DNA of 64,000 bases from JBASEY01 sp049652745 (lineage in GTDB: Bacteria > CSSED10-310): assembly GCA_049652745.1 (NCBI GenBank), contig JBASEY010000017.1:1-64000 (forward strand), given 5' to 3'. This document shows, piece after piece, positions 55,308-64,000 of the stretch. The notes under the pieces were generated by a model. That model searched no databases. It saw only the letters and a program-made list of their open reading frames with translations, and was not told the DNA's origin. Within the stretch, counting starts at the first letter, position 1; every line of letters begins with the position of its first letter. The position numbers were made by a program, and so were the translations under genes.

Positions 55308-56414
55308 TTACCCCCTTGAAAGATTTTGAGGTCTCACGGACCCGGCTTTAGCGATAATTTGTTCAAGCTCCTGCGGTTTCGTAGAATTACCTATGGCATC
55401 ACTTAAACTAATTCTTCGTTTTAAATATAATTCTGCTAACGATTGATTCATTGTATACATATGAAATGTTGACTGTCCGGTTTGCATAGTTGAATATATT
55501 TGATGGATTTTATCTTCTCGAATCAAGTTGCGAATAGCATCATTCGGCACCAGAACTTCTGCCGCCAAAACACGCCCTTGACCATCACGCCTTGGAATGA
55601 GAGATTGGCAGACGATTCCTTCCAAAATAAAAGACAATTGAGTTCGTATTTGGGATTGTTGATGCGCAGGAAAAACATCGATGATTCGGTTTATCGTTTG
55701 AACCGCCGAATTAGTATGCAGCGTAGCGAAAGTAAGGTGTCCGGTTTCTGCACAACGAAGAGCGGATTCAATCGTTTCTAAATCCCGCATTTCTCCAATA
55801 AGAATGACATCGGGATCTTGCCTCAAAACCGATCTCAGCGCTGCAGCGAAAGAATGAGTATCAGCATATAATTCTCGTTGGTTTACAACACAACTATGGT
55901 GATGATGAAGGTATTCTATGGGATCTTCAATCGTAACGATATGCTTTTGGTATTCCCTGTTAATTTTATCGATAATTGCAGCAAGGGTTGTTGATTTTCC
56001 ACATCCGGTCGGTCCAGTAATCAAGACCAGGCCTTTGGGTTTTTTACAAAATTCTTTTGTTACCTTGGGTAATCCCAATTCTTCAAAACTAAGAATTCTA
56101 AAAGGAATGGTACGAACCGCAATCGCAACAGCCGATCTTTGGCTGTATATATTTGCACGAAATCGGCTAAGCCCTCGAACACCAAAAGAAAAATCTAATT
56201 CTTTTTGTTCTTCGAAAATATGTTTTTGCGTATCCGTTAAAACAGAATAGGCCAATTGCTTGGTTTCTTTTGGAGTAAGCGGCGGGATGTCTTTTATCGG
56301 TGTCAGCAATCCATGAACACGAATTTGTGGTGGAGTGCCGGTTGTAATATGCAGGTCTGTAGCCTGCCTATCAATCATGATTTTCAACAAATTGGGCATA
56401 GATACAGCAGCCAT
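55308..56414 (-). CDS. pilT: Type IV pilus retraction ATPase PilT
   Basis: 368 residues. Walker A GPTGCGKSTTLAAIIDK, Asp box VTIEDPIEYLH, Walker B VILIGEMRDLETIESAL and His box GHLTFATLHTNSA; the C-terminal AGxx element essential for retraction is RRISLSDAIGNS, without the exact AIRNLIRE placement downstream (that motif is seen earlier as DAIRNLIRED). Three bases separate it from pilC. Confidence 0.95.
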   Translation of the reverse strand: MAAVSMPNLLKIMIDRQATDLHITTGTPPQIRVHGLLTPIKDIPPLTPKETKQLAYSVLTDTQKHIFEEQKELDFSFGVRGLSRFRANIYSQRSAVAIAVRTIPFRILSFEELGLPKVTKEFCKKPKGLVLITGPTGCGKSTTLAAIIDKINREYQKHIVTIEDPIEYLHHHHSCVVNQRELYADTHSFAAALRSVLRQDPDVILIGEMRDLETIESALRCAETGHLTFATLHTNSAVQTINRIIDVFPAHQQSQIRTQLSFILEGIVCQSLIPRRDGQGRVLAAEVLVPNDAIRNLIREDKIHQIYSTMQTGQSTFHMYTMNQSLAELYLKRRISLSDAIGNSTKPQELEQIIAKAGSVRPQNLSRG

Positions 56415-56426
56415 TTAATACCTCAA

Positions 56427-58247
56427 TTAATTTCCATAAGTGACGCGAACGATTTCCTCAACAGTTGTGCGGCCTTCCTTAATTTTTTCCAAACCGGAAA
56501 CTCGTAATGTCTGCATTCCCAATGCAACTGCAGTTTCTCGAATTTCCATCGCAGAGGCTCCACGAAGAACCAGTTCGCGAATTTCATCAGTTATAGTCAA
56601 CACTTCAAAAAGTGCAACACGTCCTTTATATCCAGTATGTGAACAATAAGGACAACCTCGTCCCTTTTTTACGTCAAAAGAACCTATTTCATTCTCAGTA
56701 AACCCGATATGCAATAATGCTTCATGTGGAATTTGGACAGGTTCGGCACATTTGGGGCACAGAGTTCTAGCCAGTCGTTGAGCGACAATAGAAATAACCG
56801 ATGAGGCCACGAGAAAGGGCTCGACTCCCATATTCAACAACCTGTTTATAGTCGTCGGGGCATCGTTGGTGTGAATGGTTGATAAAACCATATGCCCTGT
56901 CAAAGCAGCCTTGATCGCAGTTTCCGCCGTTTCGTAATCGCGAATTTCCCCGACCATTATGATATCAGGGTCTTGTCGAAGAAAAGAACGCAGTGCAGCG
57001 GCAAAATTCAGTCCGATTGCATCATGCATTTGAACTTGATTGATTCCCATCAGGTTATATTCAACCGGATCCTCTGCCGTCATGATATTATCGCTGATAC
57101 TGTTCAACTGAGTTAAAGCGGAATAAAGGGTCGTCGTTTTACCCGATCCAGTCGGCCCTGTAACCAAACACATTCCATAAGGCTTATGGATAGCTTCCTG
57201 AAATTCCGCCAATTGACGTTCACTAAAGCCTAACTGAGTCATATCAGTTTGTAAATTGGTTTTATCCAAAAGGCGCAGAACGACTTTTTCCCCGAAAAGA
57301 GTCGGTAAAGTTGAAACTCTAAAATCTATTTCGCGCTTAGGACCAAGTCGCATTTTGATTCGGCCATCCTGTGGCAGGCGTCGTTCCGATATGTCGAGGT
57401 TGGCCATAATTTTCACACGCGACGTCACGGCATCTTTGATTTTTAAAGGTAAACCCAATTCTTTTCGCAAAACGCCGTCAAGACGTGTTCTGACACGAAA
57501 AGTTTTCTCGTATGGCTCAAAATGGACGTCTGACACCCCCATATTGATAGCTTTGATCAGAATGCCGTTAACCAGCTTGACAATCGGTGCATCGAGATCT
57601 TCAACTGAAACGATGGCATCGGATTCATCTTCGTCGACAACTTCCAATTCATCAACTGCACCTGAAACAAGATCATCAAAATCGTCAACATTAATGAATT
57701 CAGCCATGCCTTCTTCGATTTGAACGGATTCACCTTCAAAATCATCAAAATCATCCGAATAATGGGGTCGTCTTTCGTCACCATGCATATCAATTTCTGT
57801 TGAAGAGACCGCCAAACTCTTTCCCGAGCCATAATATTTTTCGATCGAGCGCGCAATTGCGTCCTCTGAGGCAACAACCGGTTCGACATGATAACCTGTC
57901 ATGAATTTGATGTCGTCTTGGGCGAAAACATTGGATGGATCAGCCATGGCAATCGTCAACGAAGCTCCGGTTCTAATTATAGGAATAAGCATATACTTTC
58001 GAGCGACCTCAGCCGGAATCAGCTTTAACACAGATTCCTCGATATCGAAGCTTCCTAAACTAATCGAAGGAACACCGAATTGCTCCGACAAAATTTCCGT
58101 CACATCCTCTTCTGAGGCAAATTTTAATTTTACGATCGCGCTTCCGATCCTACCGCCATGCTTTGACTGATACTTCAACGCTTCGGCAAGCTGCTCAGCA
58201 GTAATCAGCCCTTCCCGCACTAATATTTCGCCTAATCGTTCACTCAT
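56427..58247 (-). CDS. pilB: Type IV pilus extension ATPase PilB
   Basis: About 606 residues. N-terminal MshEN-type domain (RLGEILVREGLITAEQLAEALKYQ) that in relatives binds cyclic di-GMP; an acidic, low-complexity linker (about 150-215, rich in Asp/Glu); then the T2SSE ATPase with Walker A GPTGSGKTTTLYSAL, TAEDPVEYNLMGINQ, VGEIRDYETAETAIKAALTGH and a tetracysteine zinc site (CPKCAEP ... GCPYC). I use the ATG at 58247; a TTG at 58253 is also possible. Confidence 0.94.
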   Translation of the reverse strand: MSERLGEILVREGLITAEQLAEALKYQSKHGGRIGSAIVKLKFASEEDVTEILSEQFGVPSISLGSFDIEESVLKLIPAEVARKYMLIPIIRTGASLTIAMADPSNVFAQDDIKFMTGYHVEPVVASEDAIARSIEKYYGSGKSLAVSSTEIDMHGDERRPHYSDDFDDFEGESVQIEEGMAEFINVDDFDDLVSGAVDELEVVDEDESDAIVSVEDLDAPIVKLVNGILIKAINMGVSDVHFEPYEKTFRVRTRLDGVLRKELGLPLKIKDAVTSRVKIMANLDISERRLPQDGRIKMRLGPKREIDFRVSTLPTLFGEKVVLRLLDKTNLQTDMTQLGFSERQLAEFQEAIHKPYGMCLVTGPTGSGKTTTLYSALTQLNSISDNIMTAEDPVEYNLMGINQVQMHDAIGLNFAAALRSFLRQDPDIIMVGEIRDYETAETAIKAALTGHMVLSTIHTNDAPTTINRLLNMGVEPFLVASSVISIVAQRLARTLCPKCAEPVQIPHEALLHIGFTENEIGSFDVKKGRGCPYCSHTGYKGRVALFEVLTITDEIRELVLRGASAMEIRETAVALGMQTLRVSGLEKIKEGRTTVEEIVRVTYGN

Positions 58248-58345
58248 TTTCAATACCCATCCTCAGCACACATTATCAAATAATATAACACGTTTTTTGA
58301 ATTTATTAAACCTTTGAAAACAGTAAACACGATGAAAACCTCCGG

Positions 58346-59602
58346 CTAACCGGTCTGTTCAAAAATCGTTATCGGGTCATAACCATTGATAACTACGTCT
58401 TCTGTAATCAAACATTCACGAAGGCCAGTCATCGACGGAAGATCAAACATAATGTCAAGCATTATGTTTTCAAAAATCGATCTCAATCCCCGCGCGCCTG
58501 TTTTTCGCGCTTTCGCCTCTCGGGCAATGGCCTTAATCGCTTCCGGTGTTATCACCAATTTGGAACCTTCAAAACGAAACATCGTTTCATACTGCTTGAC
58601 TATCGAATTTTTCGGCTCCGTTAAAATTCTTACCAGATCATCTTCTGTCAATTCATTCAATGTCGCAACAATCGGCAATCGCCCAACAAATTCAGGTATC
58701 AAGCCGTATTTGATTAAGTCCTGAGGCTGAATCTGAGCCAAAATTTCATCGGATTTTCTACTCGTCAACTCTGATTCCACCCCAAAGCCAAGCCGCTTCA
58801 AGTTAATGCGCTTGCTGATGATATCCTCCAAACCTATGAAAGCGCCACCAACAATAAACAGAATTTCTGAAGTGTCCACCGGTATGGTTTCCTGGCTGGG
58901 ATGTTTGCGCCCTCCCTGCGGCGGCACATGGGCGATCGTCCCTTCAAGAATTTTTAACAAAGCCTGCTGAACCCCTTCTCCGGATACATCCCGAGTAATC
59001 GATGGGTTCTCGGATTTTCGAGTGATCTTATCAATCTCATCTATATAAACTATTCCGCGCTGAGCCTTTTCAATATCCATATTCGCAGCTAACAACAGCT
59101 TCTGAATAATTGTCTCTACGTCCTCCCCGACATAACCAGCCTCAGTAAGCGTGGTAGCATCAGCAACAATAAATGGAACTTTTAAAAAGCGCGCCAATGT
59201 TTGCGCTAATAAGGTTTTTCCCGACCCGGTCGGGCCAAGAAGCAGTATGTTTGATTTTTCTAAACGGACATGAGCGTCTGATTCTACTGAATATTCAGAT
59301 GCATGAGCAATGCGCCTATAATGGCTGTAAACCGCGACTGCCAATAGCTTTTTAGCTCTGTCCTGCCCAATGATATATGTGTCAAGGTAAGTTTTGATAT
59401 CTTTGGGGGTCGGTAATTCGAAATCACTTGAAAACAACTCCTGATCAACAGGCTTGCCGCTTTCCTGGAGCATCCTGAAACATTGTTCCACACATTCATC
59501 ACAAATATAAACACGGGGACCGGCTATCAACGTTCGAATTTCGCTTTGTGACCTGCCACAAAATGAACATCTATGGTGCAAATTTATTCCTTCCCGCGTC
59601 AA
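58346..59602 (-). CDS. clpX: ATP-dependent Clp protease unfoldase ClpX
   Basis: The C4 zinc domain is CSFCGRSQ ... YICDECVEQC; the AAA+ core has GPTGSGKTLLAQTLARFL and IVYIDEIDKI, plus the substrate-pore GYVGEDVE. A TTG at 59602, five bases after AAGGAGG, gives a 418-residue protein of normal size; the longer frame from 59647 also begins with TTG but lacks a ribosome-binding site. No clpP lies beside it; it directly follows sctT. Confidence 0.95.
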   Translation of the reverse strand: MTREGINLHHRCSFCGRSQSEIRTLIAGPRVYICDECVEQCFRMLQESGKPVDQELFSSDFELPTPKDIKTYLDTYIIGQDRAKKLLAVAVYSHYRRIAHASEYSVESDAHVRLEKSNILLLGPTGSGKTLLAQTLARFLKVPFIVADATTLTEAGYVGEDVETIIQKLLLAANMDIEKAQRGIVYIDEIDKITRKSENPSITRDVSGEGVQQALLKILEGTIAHVPPQGGRKHPSQETIPVDTSEILFIVGGAFIGLEDIISKRINLKRLGFGVESELTSRKSDEILAQIQPQDLIKYGLIPEFVGRLPIVATLNELTEDDLVRILTEPKNSIVKQYETMFRFEGSKLVITPEAIKAIAREAKARKTGARGLRSIFENIMLDIMFDLPSMTGLRECLITEDVVINGYDPITIFEQTG

Positions 59603-59657
59603 TCCGGCCTCCTTATCGAAACCTGCTGATATACTGTAAAATTTCAAAAGGCATTCG

Positions 59658-60410
59658 TCAAGTGAACAAAGCCATCGACACTAGAATATATTTTACTATC
59701 GGTTCAATGCTATACCCTATGACAACTCCCGTGATCCCAACACCAAGCCACATCTTTAAAGGAATCCCCAGAAAAAACACCTGCAACGTTGGAGCCGTAC
59801 GATTTAAAATACCTAGAACAATATCCGTTACCCAAAGACAAAAGACAGTCGGAATCGCAAATTTCAAAGTAACGAAAAATAAATCCGCTATCAAACGGTT
59901 CCACTCATTCAACCCTGGTAAAAGTTGAAAAACGTCCAAATTGCTTCCGCATCCTCGATGAACAGGTATAACTTTGAAGCTGGCAATCAGCTCGGAAACC
60001 AACGTCAGGTGTCCATCACAAGCGAAAAATATGGCAGTGGACAATAATAAATACAGCCTACCAAGCGAAGATGTCCTTGATTGCATCTGAGGAATAAGTA
60101 CCGATGAAAGTGTTTCTCCGCGATGCAGATCTATCCACTCACCAATCGATTGAATCGAATAAAACGGAACCATAGAGAAAAGCGCCAACACTATCCCAAC
60201 AATCGCTTGAACAACAATCGCTACCCAAAACTCCGAAATCTCGGCAGGGTGAACCGCAGACGTAATGACCACCGCTAAAATAAAGGCGATCCCCAACCGG
60301 CACTTGGGATCAAATAATCTAGCGCCTAAAGCGGGAGAAAACGCGCTTAACGGCACTATCCTAGCCAATACCAAACACAGTAACCGAATATAAGCGTCAT
60401 CAATTACCAT
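59658..60410 (-). CDS. sctT: Type III secretion export apparatus protein SctT (FliR family)
   Basis: 250 residues with six or more membrane helices; LARIVPLSAFSPALGARLFDPKCRLGIA at the N terminus and LIADLFFVTLKFAIPTVFCLWVTDIVLGILNRTAP are family hallmarks. Starts at the ATG 60410 and overlaps sctS by 7 bases. Confidence 0.9.
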   Translation of the reverse strand: MVIDDAYIRLLCLVLARIVPLSAFSPALGARLFDPKCRLGIAFILAVVITSAVHPAEISEFWVAIVVQAIVGIVLALFSMVPFYSIQSIGEWIDLHRGETLSSVLIPQMQSRTSSLGRLYLLLSTAIFFACDGHLTLVSELIASFKVIPVHRGCGSNLDVFQLLPGLNEWNRLIADLFFVTLKFAIPTVFCLWVTDIVLGILNRTAPTLQVFFLGIPLKMWLGVGITGVVIGYSIEPIVKYILVSMALFT

Positions 60411-60688
60411 ACGCTCAAACCGATCAGTGATTCGAATTCGCTGAAAATTTTCTCTGCAAAACGTAGAACCAACTGCATCATCCAGCCGGCAGACATCATT
60501 AAAACCAAAAATACGCATAGAATTTTGGGTATATAAGAAAGCGTCTGCTCCTGAATTTGAGTGACAGCCTGGAATAAGCTGACACCCAAACCTACCACCA
60601 AAGCCGTTATGAGTGCCGGTAAAGAAGCATAACATATTATGCAAACTGCCTCACGAAAAGCCGATATAACCACATCTTCCATTTTCAT
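60404..60688 (-). CDS. sctS: Type III secretion export apparatus protein SctS (FliQ family)
   Basis: Two helices with ALITALVVGLGVSLFQAVTQIQEQTLSYIPKIL between and across them, the most conserved block of the family. Chosen start MKMEDVV at 60688, four bases after sctR. Confidence 0.92.
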   Translation of the reverse strand: MKMEDVVISAFREAVCIICYASLPALITALVVGLGVSLFQAVTQIQEQTLSYIPKILCVFLVLMMSAGWMMQLVLRFAEKIFSEFESLIGLSVW

Positions 60689-60692
60689 CGCC

Positions 60693-61361
60693 CTATAAAT
60701 AACCGGACAGCAACCCTTCAACAACTAAGTACCAACCATCTGCCAATACAAACAACAAAAGCTTAAATGGCAACGAAATAGTTGAAGGCGATAACATGAC
60801 CATTCCAAGTGATTGTAGAATATTCGCAACAATCATGTCAATTACGATAAATGGGAGAAAAATTAAAAAACCTATCTGAAAAGCCTCTTTTAATTCCGAC
60901 AAAATAAAAGCCGCCGCCAAAATGAAAAAATTCTCGCGATCCAACTCACAACCTCTAAATTTACTCGCTATTTCAGCAATCATCATCCATTCCTTCTCGT
61001 GAACATGCCGAATCAAGAAAGCAGATACAGGATCCTTGAAACAATCCCAAAACACCCCGATGCTTTCATTGTTCACTTGGAACTCAAGAATATCCTGCCA
61101 ATGCATACCATTCTGTTCAAAGCGAAGTTGAATTTCCATTCCGACGGGCATCATGATAATTCCCGTTAAAATAAGCGCTAAACTCGTTACAACAATATTC
61201 GGAGGTATCTGTGGAGTTCCCAGCGCCGACCGCATAATCGAAAAAACAGCGGTAAATTTAATAAAAGATGTTACGGTGACAAAGAAAAATGGGATCAATG
61301 TCAGAAATGCAAAGGATAATATCACCATAATCGGCTGACTGATTAAACCATCGCTGAACAC
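60693..61361 (-). CDS. sctR: Type III secretion export apparatus protein SctR (FliP family)
   Basis: 222 residues. FIKFTAVFSIMRSALGTPQIPPN, ILSELKEAFQIGFLIFLPFIVIDMIVANIL and STISLPFKLLLFVLADGWYL are SctR/FliP signatures; the first block (TSFIKF, PQIPPN) resembles injectisome rather than flagellar members. A GTG at 61361 fits AAGGAG eight bases upstream better than the GTG at 61370. Confidence 0.93.
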   Translation of the reverse strand: MFSDGLISQPIMVILSFAFLTLIPFFFVTVTSFIKFTAVFSIMRSALGTPQIPPNIVVTSLALILTGIIMMPVGMEIQLRFEQNGMHWQDILEFQVNNESIGVFWDCFKDPVSAFLIRHVHEKEWMMIAEIASKFRGCELDRENFFILAAAFILSELKEAFQIGFLIFLPFIVIDMIVANILQSLGMVMLSPSTISLPFKLLLFVLADGWYLVVEGLLSGYL

Positions 61362-61363
61362 TA

Positions 61364-61663
61364 TCAACACTCCTTCAATGCACTCGACTGCGAATCAATC
61401 ATTCTATCAACTTGAAAACTGTGCGATTTTGCCAAAAGTGTAACGCCTTCACCTGAAATGCTCAGTAAAATGTTTTGCTCTTCAAATGAAACCGCCACCA
61501 ACTCAACTTTTGTCAGTATCTTTTTTCTTTCAATTACTTTTATAAGAGGTTCAACGCAGCAATCATTCTTGATTTTCTCTGCGAGAGCCAGCCGGATCAA
61601 CCAGACAGCCAAGGCAACCATACCCAGTGTCAAAAACGTTATTTTTATTGCCTGTAACGTCAT
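61364..61663 (-). CDS. FliO-like small membrane protein
   Basis: 99 residues: one N-terminal helix (AIKITFLTLGMVALAVWLIRLAL), then a short soluble domain with IERKKILTKVELVAVSFEEQ followed by NILLSISGEGVTLLAKS, the two-strand pattern of FliO. Position directly before sctR is that of fliO in flagellar operons. Dedicated injectisomes usually lack FliO, so this is notable. Similarity is weak; assignment is tentative. Confidence 0.6.
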   Translation of the reverse strand: MTLQAIKITFLTLGMVALAVWLIRLALAEKIKNDCCVEPLIKVIERKKILTKVELVAVSFEEQNILLSISGEGVTLLAKSHSFQVDRMIDSQSSALKEC

Positions 61664-63183
61664 TATTCAGTTTCCTTCCAAAAGACTATTTCAACCCCGT
61701 ATTCGTCATGGATTTGCACCAACCTGCCGACTCCAATAATCTGATCGCCAACCAAAATATCCATCGGCTCGTCGATTTTCCTGTTAACACGTATCAACAT
61801 GCCCGTCTTCAAATTACACAGTTCCTCAACTGAAAGCTGCAAGCGGCCGATTTCAATTTTCATCGTAACAATCGGTTCACTTCTCAAATCTAAAAATTGG
61901 GTTTCACATAAAGATGTCACACCTTGGGAAGACTTCTCATATTCTACCTGATCCATTTTATTCTCCTTATTTATTCTTAAACCATTGACTCGTAACAGTA
62001 AGTCATCATGAACAAAGCAGCCGCTGCACTCCAGTAAGGGTGGGCTTTCATTTTTGTCTGGAATGGCAAGATAAAATGACTGGTTTGATAAATCGATATC
62101 ACACTTTTCCTGAACGAACCATCCAGGAAATAGAACATCCCCGATTTTCAGCTTTTCAAAGTGACTCTTGTTAATGGGTATGTTCCGCGAAACACAATGA
62201 AAAGTGATTGATAAAGACTCCAAAAAACTTGAAAACGCCGTTTTCGATATATGTAGCATTTGATCTTCATAACAATTACAAAAACCTGAAATACTTCTTG
62301 GATCGACCAGAAAAGTGAACCTAAATGATCTTTCAGCACACCATAACGTCAGATCAGATTGGATTAGATTTTCGGTATTTCCACGCGATTCTCCTAAATA
62401 CTCCAACTGAAAACGCTCAGAAAAAATCGAATTGAAACGATTGACAAGAGTTTCGAAAAAAACTGTTTCGAGTTCAGATAACAATTGATTGGCAAGAAAT
62501 GCACAGGCTGGAAGTTTGGGCGATAAACCATAATATTGCAGCAACAAATCAGAGTCCGTAGGTAAAGAAATATACAATTCAAAAACTTGATCGCCACCTT
62601 TACTTTTCACGCTATATTTATGGTACTTTGCTGCAGATTGACTGTTCGGTATTATTTTTAGCGCTGATGAAAAATTGGATTGAGGCTCTTCAGTGAGTTT
62701 GTTCCAGGTACGTGTAATTCTCCAAAGTGTTGATCCTGTCGTTATACATGATGATGGGAATAATAACGTGTTTTTTAATGGTTGAATCGACAGGCCATCC
62801 AAAAATGTTCCGTTCAAACTGGCAGCATCCATGATATACAACCGACCAAGGTCATCGCATGTCAAAACACAATGTATACCGCTGACTTTTGGATCATCTA
62901 AAACTATATCTGACCTTTTACTTCTTCCCGCAATATATCTATTGCCCGGGAAAAGATCGGCACTGTTTTCTACTTGACTATCTTTAATCAGCGCAATTTT
63001 ATAAACCGGAATCGGATTGGGCGAACAATTCAAACACATGAAAATCTTTTCGTTTATCTCATTTGATCCGCGTAACATTTCCGCTATGGAATACAGCATC
63101 CTGAGCGTTCTATTTCTGTGCTCAACTATATCGCCTGAATAAATTGGCAATACCGGTTTCCGGGCATGTTCTACGTTAAGCAT
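61663..63183 (-). CDS. FHA domain fused to a SctQ/FliN-type C-ring protein
   Basis: 506 residues. An FHA domain spans about 60-155 with the phosphothreonine-binding residues Gly86-Arg87, Ser101/His104 and Asn124-Gly125-Thr126 (AGRSKRSDIVLDD, SLNGTFLDG). The C terminus (about 420-506) is a SpoA domain: MKIEIGRLQLSVEELCNLKTG, MDILVGDQIIGVGRLVQIHDEYGVEIV. A possible first SpoA-like part lies near 340 (IGDVLFPGWFV). Overlaps the downstream ORF start by one base and the upstream gene by 8. No such fusion is among the SctQ architectures I know. Confidence 0.8.
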   Translation of the reverse strand: MLNVEHARKPVLPIYSGDIVEHRNRTLRMLYSIAEMLRGSNEINEKIFMCLNCSPNPIPVYKIALIKDSQVENSADLFPGNRYIAGRSKRSDIVLDDPKVSGIHCVLTCDDLGRLYIMDAASLNGTFLDGLSIQPLKNTLLFPSSCITTGSTLWRITRTWNKLTEEPQSNFSSALKIIPNSQSAAKYHKYSVKSKGGDQVFELYISLPTDSDLLLQYYGLSPKLPACAFLANQLLSELETVFFETLVNRFNSIFSERFQLEYLGESRGNTENLIQSDLTLWCAERSFRFTFLVDPRSISGFCNCYEDQMLHISKTAFSSFLESLSITFHCVSRNIPINKSHFEKLKIGDVLFPGWFVQEKCDIDLSNQSFYLAIPDKNESPPLLECSGCFVHDDLLLRVNGLRINKENKMDQVEYEKSSQGVTSLCETQFLDLRSEPIVTMKIEIGRLQLSVEELCNLKTGMLIRVNRKIDEPMDILVGDQIIGVGRLVQIHDEYGVEIVFWKETE

Positions 63184-63766
63184 GTTTATACCCCGATGGT
63201 AGGCTGGGAAGCGTTTGTTTCATTTCAAAATCTTCATTTTCTTTGTCGGCTTCCAGCCCGCCGCTTTCGATATTTTCCTCAGAAAAGTTACACGTGACCC
63301 TGGTAGATTTTCGCGTTGACTTTGAAAGGCATTTATTCAGATACGATATCTTTTTAGAAATTTTTTCGCTTAGATTGGTATTTCCGATTAAATGTATATG
63401 AATACCTGATTTGTCTTGGATAGCATTAATCTGTAGGACACCTGAAATTCCCGTATCAAAAACAAGCTGAACTTGGCAAGGTGATTTTCCTGTTTTCTCA
63501 ATATTACAACAGATTCTCAGGAGCGTTTTTTCGAGAGCACTCCAATCAATGGTTCTTGTTTTTTCGATGTTTTTTAAAGTTTTTGGAGAGATAGCAAGAG
63601 CTGAACTCAAACTGTAAAAAAGCCGACCATCGGAAGGCGGCGAAAAATTATCAAATTCCAGGTCCATCATGGATTTAAATTTTTTCTCAATTTTGGCCTT
63701 CGTTTTATTGGAGTTTGAGGTCGGGCTAAATCTTTTAATGTTTAAATCAATAGGTTGAAACGTCAT
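63176..63766 (-). CDS. SctP/FliK-like protein (tentative)
   Basis: 196 residues, soluble, with a low-complexity N terminus and C terminus and a central beta-alpha segment (VQLVFDTGISGVLQINAIQD, GIHIHLIGNTNLSEKI) similar in shape to the substrate-switch domain of hook/needle length regulators. Position between the SctO-like and SctQ genes fits SctP. Sequence similarity alone would not establish it. Confidence 0.5.
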   Translation of the reverse strand: MTFQPIDLNIKRFSPTSNSNKTKAKIEKKFKSMMDLEFDNFSPPSDGRLFYSLSSALAISPKTLKNIEKTRTIDWSALEKTLLRICCNIEKTGKSPCQVQLVFDTGISGVLQINAIQDKSGIHIHLIGNTNLSEKISKKISYLNKCLSKSTRKSTRVTCNFSEENIESGGLEADKENEDFEMKQTLPSLPSGYKHA

Positions 63767-63768
63767 TT

Positions 63769-63981
63769 TTAGTATCCATGAGTTCCTTTTAATTCTTGAA
63801 GATCTTCTTCAATTTTTGATTCGAAGCGGGCAAGGCTCTCCTTTCCGATAAGTTCAAGCTTCATCTTATGTGCTTCATATTGAAGCAATTTTTGATACAA
63901 ATATTTCAAGGTTTCACGATGCCGGCATAGTTGTTTTTCCAGCTTTTGTCGTTTAGCCTGAAGGATCCGGATTGTATTCAA
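63769..63981 (-). CDS. SctO/FliJ-like coiled-coil protein, possibly partial
   Basis: At least 70 residues, almost entirely helical and charged (AKRQKLEKQLCRHRETLKYLYQKLL). This is the shape of the ATPase stalk protein SctO/FliJ, and its place upstream of SctP fits. The frame shown begins at TTG but stays open to the end of the window, so the true start may lie outside. Confidence 0.5.
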   Translation of the reverse strand: MNTIRILQAKRQKLEKQLCRHRETLKYLYQKLLQYEAHKMKLELIGKESLARFESKIEEDLQELKGTHGY

Positions 63982-64000
63982 TATCGATTTTTTTTGGAGA

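Noticed and set aside
1..64000. tRNA, rRNA, CRISPR arrays or riboswitches
   Set aside because: No cloverleaf ending in CCA, conserved rRNA segment, evenly spaced repeat or recognised riboswitch core was found by reading both strands.

Overview
The window reads as chromosome of an uncultured, anaerobic, Gram-negative-type bacterium. Several lipoproteins with clear lipoboxes, a type IV pilus assembly cluster and a type III secretion export apparatus imply an outer membrane. A trimeric NAD-linked [FeFe]-hydrogenase with its maturases and a sodium-type N-ATPase point to fermentative or syntrophic energy metabolism. I cannot name the phylum from the sequence; the dockerin-tailed protease and the FHA-SctQ fusion suggest a poorly sampled lineage. 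No rRNA, tRNA or CRISPR array was seen, and no gap between genes exceeds about 300 bases.

Layout. (1) 1-12,180, minus strand: a defence island. It starts with an IS256-type transposase remnant, followed by a type I restriction-modification operon (hsdM, fic, hsdS, a SIR2-like DUF4917 gene, two small ORFs, hsdR). A GmrSD-type DUF262/DUF1524 gene lies upstream. A roughly 250-bp direct repeat, made of the fic promoter plus 62 codons of fic, flanks hsdM and gmrSD; each copy carries a perfect or near-perfect palindrome that looks like an operator. (2) 12,368-23,777, minus: a DsrE-like protein, a sulfatase-superfamily lipoprotein with Thr at the nucleophile position, the complete N-ATPase operon atpDCQRBEFAG with a b/delta fusion, a DUF3047 protein and an AI-2E family permease. 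(3) 23,941-28,158, minus: a flavin disulfide reductase lacking the His/Glu dyad, a membrane glycosyltransferase-like protein and pdxS. (4) 28,374-31,530: glycosyltransferases, a methyltransferase and tatA.

(5) 31,545-42,567, plus: the most remarkable region. A promoter with Rex-like operators precedes one compact operon: rex, hydC, hydB, hydA, a sensory [FeFe]-hydrogenase fused to a histidine-kinase-like module, a stand-alone receiver, a receiver-histidine kinase, hydE and hydG. In the sensory fusion the phosphoacceptor His is a Tyr although the ATP-binding domain is intact. In the receiver-kinase protein the receiver Asp is displaced by Gly although the kinase His is intact. The stand-alone receiver looks fully competent. 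This suggests a split relay that reads H2 (or H-cluster redox state) as well as NADH/NAD+ through Rex.

(6) 42,748-50,937: a secreted trypsin-like protease with a dockerin-like tail, hpt, two lipoproteins and a membrane-fused spermidine-synthase-like protein. (7) 50,509-58,253, minus: pilB, pilT, pilC, pilS, pilR and a small membrane protein. (8) 58,346 to the end, minus: clpX after a type III secretion block (SctO-like, SctP-like, FHA-SctQ fusion, FliO-like, SctR, SctS, SctT).
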